From Vibrio renipiscarius (lineage in GTDB: Bacteria > Pseudomonadota > Gammaproteobacteria > Enterobacterales > Vibrionaceae): DNA of 64,000 nucleotides. Positions 59,212 through 64,000 of this stretch are shown piece by piece. How positions within the stretch are numbered: position 1 is the stretch's first letter; every line of letters begins with the position of its first letter. A program made the position numbers and the translations under genes. The stretch is taken from assembly GCF_000827885.1 (NCBI RefSeq), contig NZ_JTKH01000019.1:29329-93328 (forward strand), read 5' to 3'. Below the pieces are notes generated by a model. The model did no database searches, had not been told where the DNA came from, and saw only the letters and a program-made list of their open reading frames with translations.

Positions 59212-59973
59212 GTGTCGAAAGTTTGGCTAGCCGGTTTAGGTTTAATGAGCTCTATGCTCGCCCATGCACAAGAAACAGAACAGACGGACGATATTGAAAT
59301 CGCTTCTCCGTGGAGCACTGAAGTTGAATTTGGCTATCAATCCCACTCTGGTAATTCCGACTCTGAAGCTTTGAACTCACGCCTTAATGCTGAATACATC
59401 AAAGGGCGTTATCGTACGAGTGGCGAATGGAAATACTACCTACTGTACAAAGATGGCGAAGAGGACAAACGTCAATCCACTTACAGCGCGCAAAGTGATT
59501 TCAAATTAGGGGCCAAAACTTATGCCTATGGCAGCTTTAAAGGTGTCGATTCACGTTATACCGCGTATTTTAAAGACTACACCTTCTCAGGCGGATTGGG
59601 TTATCAATTCTCAAATACAGATCAATTTGTTTTAGAGGTCGAATTTGGTCCAGGCTTTCGCTACCAAGAGCCAAACCAAGATGAAATCGATGATGATGAC
59701 ATCATCTTTCCTGAAATCGTCGAAGAAGCGATCTTTCGTGGCAATGTGAATACTCGGTGGCAGGCGTTAGATAACTTATCTATCGCGGTGGACATGACAG
59801 CCGTCTCAGGCCACAGTAACACGCGAATCGATACCGACATCAGTGCCACCAACAACATTACCGAAGACATCGCTTTGAAGCTCGCTCATTCACGCCAATA
59901 TCATGACCGCGTGCCTACCGGCCTGGCAAAATCAGACAGCGTGTTTTCGGTCAATTTACTGTTTATCTTCTAA
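59212..59973 (+). CDS. DUF481 outer-membrane beta-barrel protein
   Basis: 253 residues from a GTG at 59212, chosen because TGAGGGACTTC precedes it. A signal peptide (MSKVWLAGLGLMSSMLAHA) is followed by the alternating pattern of a beta-barrel: VEFGYQSHSGNSDSEALNSR, FKLGAKTYAYGSFKG, and a final strand ending in SVNLLFIF. This matches DUF481 (YdiY-like) proteins. Outer membrane; substrate unknown. Divergent from dnaB. Confidence 0.9.
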   Translation: MSKVWLAGLGLMSSMLAHAQETEQTDDIEIASPWSTEVEFGYQSHSGNSDSEALNSRLNAEYIKGRYRTSGEWKYYLLYKDGEEDKRQSTYSAQSDFKLGAKTYAYGSFKGVDSRYTAYFKDYTFSGGLGYQFSNTDQFVLEVEFGPGFRYQEPNQDEIDDDDIIFPEIVEEAIFRGNVNTRWQALDNLSIAVDMTAVSGHSNTRIDTDISATNNITEDIALKLAHSRQYHDRVPTGLAKSDSVFSVNLLFIF

Positions 59974-60079
59974 TACCCTCGAAAAGTAGTACACGATCAA
60001 CATTGGCCTGCAAACAAGCAAAGACGGATGTTGATTGGTATGACATTGAGGGGTAGCAATCTTTCCCCAAATTTCAGAC

Positions 60080-60110
60080 AAAAAAAAGCACCTGTAAACA
60101 GGTGCTTTTA
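60080..60110 (-). terminator. Terminator of the rpsF operon
   Basis: GCACCTG-TTTA-CAGGTGC read on the minus strand with a long T run; weaker T run on the other side for the DUF481 gene. Confidence 0.9.
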
Positions 60111-60133
60111 ATAATACGTCTTGAAACTGAAAA

Positions 60134-60586
60134 TTACTTCTCAGCAACAACTTGTAGGTTAACTGTAGCGAAAACTTCAGAGTGAAGTTGAACGCTGATC
60201 GCGAACTCACCAGTGTTACGTAGAGCGCCTTCTGGAAGACGAACTTCGCTTTTCACAACTTTAACGCCAGCAGCAGTGATTGCTTCAGCGATGTCGCGAG
60301 TACCGATAGAACCGAATAGTTTACCTTCGTCACCAGCTTTAGAAGCAAGTACAACTGCTTCTAGTGCGTTAACTTGCTCAGCACGAGCTTCAGCAGCTGC
60401 TAGTTGCTCAGCAACTTTAGCTTCTAGTTCAGCACGGCGAGTTTCGAACATTTCAACGTTAGCTTTAGTAGCCATAACTGCTTTACCCTGTGGGATAAGG
60501 AAGTTACGTGCATAGCCAGATTTAACGTTTACTGCGTCGCCAAGTGCACCTAGGTTACCGATTTTATCAAGTAGAATAACTTGCAT
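60134..60586 (-). CDS. rplI: 50S ribosomal protein L9
   Basis: 150 residues. Signature start [19 protein letters not shown]; long central helix of Ala/Glu-rich residues (about 42-75) and C-terminal RNA-binding domain. Last gene of rpsF-priB-rpsR-rplI. Confidence 0.98.
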   Translation of the reverse strand: MQVILLDKIGNLGALGDAVNVKSGYARNFLIPQGKAVMATKANVEMFETRRAELEAKVAEQLAAAEARAEQVNALEAVVLASKAGDEGKLFGSIGTRDIAEAITAAGVKVVKSEVRLPEGALRNTGEFAISVQLHSEVFATVNLQVVAEK

Positions 60587-60619
60587 TATTTAATCCTCTG
60601 TCTTAATAAAACGAACCGA

Positions 60620-60850
<231 letters not shown>

Positions 60851-60863
60851 CTATCTCCTGATC

Positions 60864-61166
60864 TTAAATATAAGTGATGTGGTCAGCATGCAACACTATT
60901 TTACCAATGCCATTACGGCCGGTTTGGTAAGCGACAAAGCCTCCTACCTTAATGTTACTGCCTAGTACTAAGTTTTGAGTTAATGCTTGCGACCTTGCCC
61001 CACTGATGACGACTGGCATACGACAATAAACTTGACGAACTAAGTCGGCCTCAATGACAGTAGAACGGTGCTCTAACCAAAAACGGCAGTGCTCTATTCC
61101 ACTAGGGCTTTTACTACGAATGGGAGGCTTAGCGACGCTGCCACTTAACTCCATTCGATTGGTCAT
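60864..61166 (-). CDS. priB: Primosomal replication protein PriB
   Basis: 100 residues, an OB-fold single-strand DNA binding protein that helps PriA restart stalled forks. Start MTNRMELSGSVAKPPIRS and block GIEHCRFWLEHRS match. Located between rpsF and rpsR, the conserved site. Codon bias is weaker than in the neighbouring ribosomal genes. Confidence 0.96.
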   Translation of the reverse strand: MTNRMELSGSVAKPPIRSKSPSGIEHCRFWLEHRSTVIEADLVRQVYCRMPVVISGARSQALTQNLVLGSNIKVGGFVAYQTGRNGIGKIVLHADHITYI

Positions 61167-61174
61167 ACAATCAA

Positions 61175-61558
61175 TTACTCAGCAGCAGCTGGACGCTCTG
61201 AACGCTCTTCACGATCTTCGCGACGAGGAGCACGCTCTTCTTTCTGCTTAAGCATGATAGATTGCTCAGTGATCGCTGCTTTAGTACGCATGATCATGTT
61301 ACGTAGAACTGCATCGTTAAAACGGAAAGCAGTTTCTAGCTCATCAATTACAGCTTGGTCAGCTTCAACGTTCATAAGAACGTAGTGAGCTTTGTGAAGC
61401 TTGTTGATTGGGTAAGCCAGTTGACGACGGCCCCAATCTTCTAGACGGTGTACAGTACCGCCTGCTTCAGTGATAGAACCAGTGTAACGTTCGATCATGC
61501 CCGCAACCTGTTCGCTTTGATCAGGGTGAACCATGAATACGATTTCGTAATGACGCAT
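61175..61558 (-). CDS. rpsF: 30S ribosomal protein S6
   Basis: 127 residues. Start [18 protein letters not shown], block [20 protein letters not shown], and an acidic/basic C-terminal tail rich in Arg and Glu (from about residue 105). Binds S18 and 16S rRNA. First gene of the operon, with a promoter and a structured leader upstream. Confidence 0.98.
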   Translation of the reverse strand: MRHYEIVFMVHPDQSEQVAGMIERYTGSITEAGGTVHRLEDWGRRQLAYPINKLHKAHYVLMNVEADQAVIDELETAFRFNDAVLRNMIMRTKAAITEQSIMLKQKEERAPRREDREERSERPAAAE

Positions 61559-61649
61559 GTGTTGCTCCTTACGGATTATTAGCTTCCACGAGTGGCCCGG
61601 TCGTCCAGAGGAAGCAAGGAACTAAAGATAAATGACCGAGTTTTAAGGA
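61559..61649 (-). promoter_or_regulatory. Structured leader of rpsF (candidate S6:S18 binding element)
   Basis: On the minus strand, CTTCC pairs with GGAAG and TGG with CCA around a loop carrying ACCGGG, just before the ribosome site AAGGAG. S6:S18 leaders in bacteria feature a hairpin with an exposed CCG motif that mimics the 16S site. The match in position and motif is suggestive only. Confidence 0.4.
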
Positions 61650-61655
61650 GCACGA

Positions 61656-61684
61656 ATAGTACAGAAAGAGAGCAAGTTAAGCAA
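61656..61684 (-). promoter_or_regulatory. Promoter of the rpsF operon
   Basis: Minus-strand -35 TTGCTT (61684-61679), 17-bp spacer, -10 TACTAT (61661-61656). The transcript would begin near 61649 and have a leader of about 90 nt. Confidence 0.6.
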
Positions 61685-61779
61685 GAGAAATGTCGCGGAT
61701 AAAAGGGAGCGTAGTGAGCCAAGAAACAAACAGCAAGCGCCCGATAAACGAGCGCTCAACGAATGATCCAAATCGAGTG

Positions 61780-62256
61780 TTAATCTTCATCCACATATTG
61801 CGCTTGAAGATAATTTTGCAGCCCACTTAAGCGGATGAGACCTAACTGAGTTTCAAGCCAATCGACATGCTCTTCTTCGTCTTCAAGGATTTCTTGAAAT
61901 AAATCGCGTGAGACATAATCACGCACATCTTCGGCGTAGGCAATGGCGTCTTTAAGATCAGGAATCGCGATCATTTCGAGCTTCAAATCACACTCAAGCA
62001 TCTCTTGTGTATCTTCACCAATCATCAGCTTTCCCAGATCTTGTAAATTAGGGAGCCCTTCCAGAAAGAGAATGCGCTCAATTAAATGGTCGGCATGCTT
62101 CATCTCATCGATTGATTCGTGATACTCCTTGTCAGCAAGATGTTTTAGCCCCCAATCTTTATACATACGCGCATGCAAAAAATATTGGTTAATGGCGACA
62201 AGTTCATTGCCAAGGATTTTATTGAGGTGTTGGATAATAATTGGATCGCCTTTCAT
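61780..62256 (-). CDS. bfr: Bacterioferritin
   Basis: 158 residues, the 24-mer haem ferritin subunit. Diiron ligands: Glu18 in [10 protein letters not shown], Glu51 and His54 in [12 protein letters not shown], and Glu/His in [11 protein letters not shown]. Met52-type haem ligand in DEMKH. The ATG follows AAGGAGGG. Stores iron; its release partner Bfd is encoded just upstream. Confidence 0.97.
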   Translation of the reverse strand: MKGDPIIIQHLNKILGNELVAINQYFLHARMYKDWGLKHLADKEYHESIDEMKHADHLIERILFLEGLPNLQDLGKLMIGEDTQEMLECDLKLEMIAIPDLKDAIAYAEDVRDYVSRDLFQEILEDEEEHVDWLETQLGLIRLSGLQNYLQAQYVDED

Positions 62257-62327
62257 GGGATAACCCTCCTTGTTGGTTCATTTAACTGTAGAACCAATCA
62301 ACAAAGAGTCAAAAAGCGAACGGCGGT

Positions 62328-62516
62328 TTAGCAGGCTTGTTTATACAATTGGGGTGCGGTTTCGTTCAGGATTAGCTTTGCCTGTTTAATGCATTTTCCG
62401 CATTGCGAGCCTAGAGCGGTGCACTTTTTGATGCTGCGCATATCGGCAATGCCTTCTTCCAATACTAACTGCCTGATTTTTTTATCAGAGACACCATGAC
62501 AAAGACAAACGTACAT
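62328..62516 (-). CDS. bfd: Bacterioferritin-associated ferredoxin
   Basis: 62 residues. [2Fe-2S] protein with Cys4 and Cys6 (MYVCLCHG) and CGKC near residue 39-42 in SQCGKCIKQA. It delivers electrons to bacterioferritin to mobilise iron. It lies 71 bp upstream of bfr on the same strand. A Fur-like box precedes it, in line with induction under iron limitation. Confidence 0.95.
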   Translation of the reverse strand: MYVCLCHGVSDKKIRQLVLEEGIADMRSIKKCTALGSQCGKCIKQAKLILNETAPQLYKQAC

Positions 62517-62557
62517 CTTGATTCCTAAAACGTAAACTACGCAAAGAAATATAAACG

Positions 62558-62576
62558 AGAAGCGTTATTATTACCA
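62558..62576 (-). promoter_or_regulatory. Fur-like box upstream of bfd
   Basis: The minus-strand 19-mer GGTAATAATAACGCTTCTC agrees with the Fur consensus at about 13 positions, mainly in the left half. It lies about 42 bp before the bfd start. The rest of 62577-62757 shows no gene. Confidence 0.5.
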
Positions 62577-62757
62577 CTTAGATCTAGTCAAAATTTAAGA
62601 CCGATTCGCTATATAGAAAACGTTTTTTAGCGATTTTTAGAGGGCAAAAACGTGCAATGACACGGCAGATAATAGAGAGGCAAATAAGGGGTTGTTTTGG
62701 TAGGAATAAAGGAGAGGGAAGAAGATTAAGACGGTCGTTTTACTTATAACCGAAAAT

Positions 62758-62785
62758 AAAAAAGGGAAGCCGAAGCTTCCCTTTT
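62758..62785 (-). terminator. Terminator of tuf
   Basis: GGGAAGC-TTCG-GCTTCCC on the minus strand followed by six T; a stable UUCG tetraloop. Confidence 0.92.
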
Positions 62786-62825
62786 CAAATGCGGTATTAC
62801 TATACCTTCATTTAATTCCTAAGAA

Positions 62826-64000
62826 TTATTCGAAGATTTTAGCTACAACACCAGCACCTACAGTACGGCCACCTTCACGGATAGCGAAACGTAGGCCATC
62901 ATCCATTGCGATTGGAGCGATTAGCTCAACGATCATTTGGATGTTGTCGCCTGGCATTACCATTTCTACGCCTTCTGGTAGAGAGATATCACCAGTTACG
63001 TCAGTTGTACGGAAGTAGAACTGTGGACGGTAGCCTTTGAAGAACGGAGTATGACGGCCGCCTTCATCTTTAGAAAGTACGTATACTTCTGACTCGAACT
63101 TAGTGTGTGGAGTGATTGAACCAGGCTTAGCAAGTACTTGGCCACGTTCAACGTCATCACGCTTAGTACCACGTAGAAGTGCACCAACGTTCTCACCTGC
63201 ACGACCTTCGTCAAGCAGTTTACGGAACATTTCAACACCAGTACAAGTAGTAGTCGTAGTATCTTTGATACCGATGATTGCTACTTCGTCACCTACGTTT
63301 AGGATACCGCGCTCGATACGGCCAGTTACTACTGTACCACGACCTTGGATTGAGAATACGTCTTCGATTGGCATTAGGAATGGCATATCGATTGCACGCT
63401 CAGGTTCTGGAATGTAAGAATCTAGAGCTTCTGCAAGTTCAATGATCTTAGCTTCCCACTGCTCTTCGCCGTTTAGTGCGCCTAGTGCAGAACCTTGGAT
63501 AACTGGTAGGTCATCACCTGGGAAATCGTACTCAGAAAGAAGTTCACGAACTTCCATTTCTACTAGTTCAAGTAGCTCTTCGTCATCTACCATGTCACAT
63601 TTGTTCATGAATACGATGATGTAAGGGATACCAACCTGACGGCCTAGTAGGATGTGCTCACGAGTTTGAGGCATTGGACCATCAGTTGCAGCAACAACTA
63701 GGATACCGCCGTCCATTTGTGCAGCACCAGTGATCATGTTTTTAACATAATCCGCGTGTCCTGGACAGTCTACGTGTGCGTAGTGACGTGCTGGAGTATC
63801 GTACTCTACGTGAGAAGTAGAGATTGTGATGCCGCGCTCGCGCTCTTCAGGAGCGTTATCGATTGAAGCGAAGTCACGAGCAGAACCGCCGTATACTTTA
63901 GATAGAGTAGTACAGATAGCTGCAGTAAGAGTAGTTTTACCGTGGTCAACGTGGCCGATAGTACCAACGTTTACGTGCGGTTTTACACGTTCAAATTTTT
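62826..64000 (-). CDS. tuf: Elongation factor Tu (5' end outside window)
   Basis: About 391 residues are visible; the frame stays open to the right edge, where [20 protein letters not shown] is read, so only the first few residues are missing. GTPase motifs: GHVDHGKT (G1), NKCDM (G4), with domains 2 and 3 following and the C-terminus [17 protein letters not shown]. It brings aminoacyl-tRNA to the ribosome. Extreme codon bias. Position before bfd suggests the copy at the end of the str operon (fusA would lie beyond the window). Confidence 0.98.
   Translation of the reverse strand, partial: KFERVKPHVNVGTIGHVDHGKTTLTAAICTTLSKVYGGSARDFASIDNAPEERERGITISTSHVEYDTPARHYAHVDCPGHADYVKNMITGAAQMDGGILVVAATDGPMPQTREHILLGRQVGIPYIIVFMNKCDMVDDEELLELVEMEVRELLSEYDFPGDDLPVIQGSALGALNGEEQWEAKIIELAEALDSYIPEPERAIDMPFLMPIEDVFSIQGRGTVVTGRIERGILNVGDEVAIIGIKDTTTTTCTGVEMFRKLLDEGRAGENVGALLRGTKRDDVERGQVLAKPGSITPHTKFESEVYVLSKDEGGRHTPFFKGYRPQFYFRTTDVTGDISLPEGVEMVMPGDNIQMIVELIAPIAMDDGLRFAIREGGRTVGAGVVAKIFE

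Overview
The window looks like chromosome I of a Vibrio species. Support comes from the gene orders olsF-...-glmS-pykF, fba-pgk-epd-tkt-metK-sprT-endA-rsmE-gshB-yqgE-ruvX, pmbA/yjgA-thiBPQ-ubiX-mpl-fbp-ppa-ytfP-tamB-tamA-msrA-ytfJ-zrg and pgi-alr-dnaB-rplI-rpsR-priB-rpsF-bfr-bfd-tuf, from Vibrio-type families (DUF2607, ZrgA, TIGR03899, MtlR), and from moderate GC with strongly biased codons in glycolytic and ribosomal genes. The species cannot be fixed by eye. No prophage, integron, insertion sequence, CRISPR array, rRNA or tRNA was seen; this is core chromosome with a few accessory islets.

Layout. 1-8.9 kb: the 3' part of a bifunctional ornithine-lipid synthase gene, then two divergent mannitol PTS loci. 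One is an unusual IIC-IIA permease (no IIB domain) coupled to an MtlR paralogue. The other is the standard mtlA-mtlD-mtlR operon with a CRP site and an apparent MtlS antisense RNA. Two small unknown genes follow. 9-13 kb: amino-sugar metabolism (nagB, glmS, a DeoR-type regulator). 13.5-18.5 kb: pykF with a structured leader, a SIMPL-domain protein, the argP/argO divergent pair and mscS. 18.8-31.9 kb: central carbon genes fbaA, pgk, epd, tkt, then metK with a MetJ box, a DUF2189 membrane protein, sprT, endA, rsmE, gshB, yqgE and ruvX. 32-42.5 kb: pmbA, yjgA, the thiBPQ thiamin importer under a TPP riboswitch, ubiX, mpl, fbp, ppa, a small lipoprotein and ytfP. 42.5-49.4 kb: tamB/tamA, msrA, ytfJ. 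49.4-53 kb: a zinc-uptake cluster of the zrg type behind a perfect Zur-like palindrome that is also the ytfJ terminator. 53.1-64 kb: a tiny membrane ORF behind a Fur-like box, a TIGR03899 protein, pgi, alr, dnaB, a DUF481 outer-membrane protein, the rpsF-priB-rpsR-rplI operon, bfr, bfd and a tuf gene cut by the window end.

Functionally the window combines glycolysis, gluconeogenesis and the pentose phosphate pathway with sugar-alcohol and amino-sugar entry (MtlA/MtlD and NagB both give fructose 6-phosphate, GlmS draws on it, and Pgi, Fbp, Fba and Tkt interconvert it), metal homeostasis (zrg, bfr/bfd), outer-membrane biogenesis (TamAB) and translation.

The most interesting items are: the IIB-less mannitol-type permease with its own MtlR paralogue; 11-bp phased direct repeats between the two mannitol loci; the nested hairpins before pykF; the combined Zur box and terminator; the 34-residue membrane ORF with a Fur-like box; and a structured unexplained region between glmS and nagB. 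No wholly new multi-gene system could be demonstrated.
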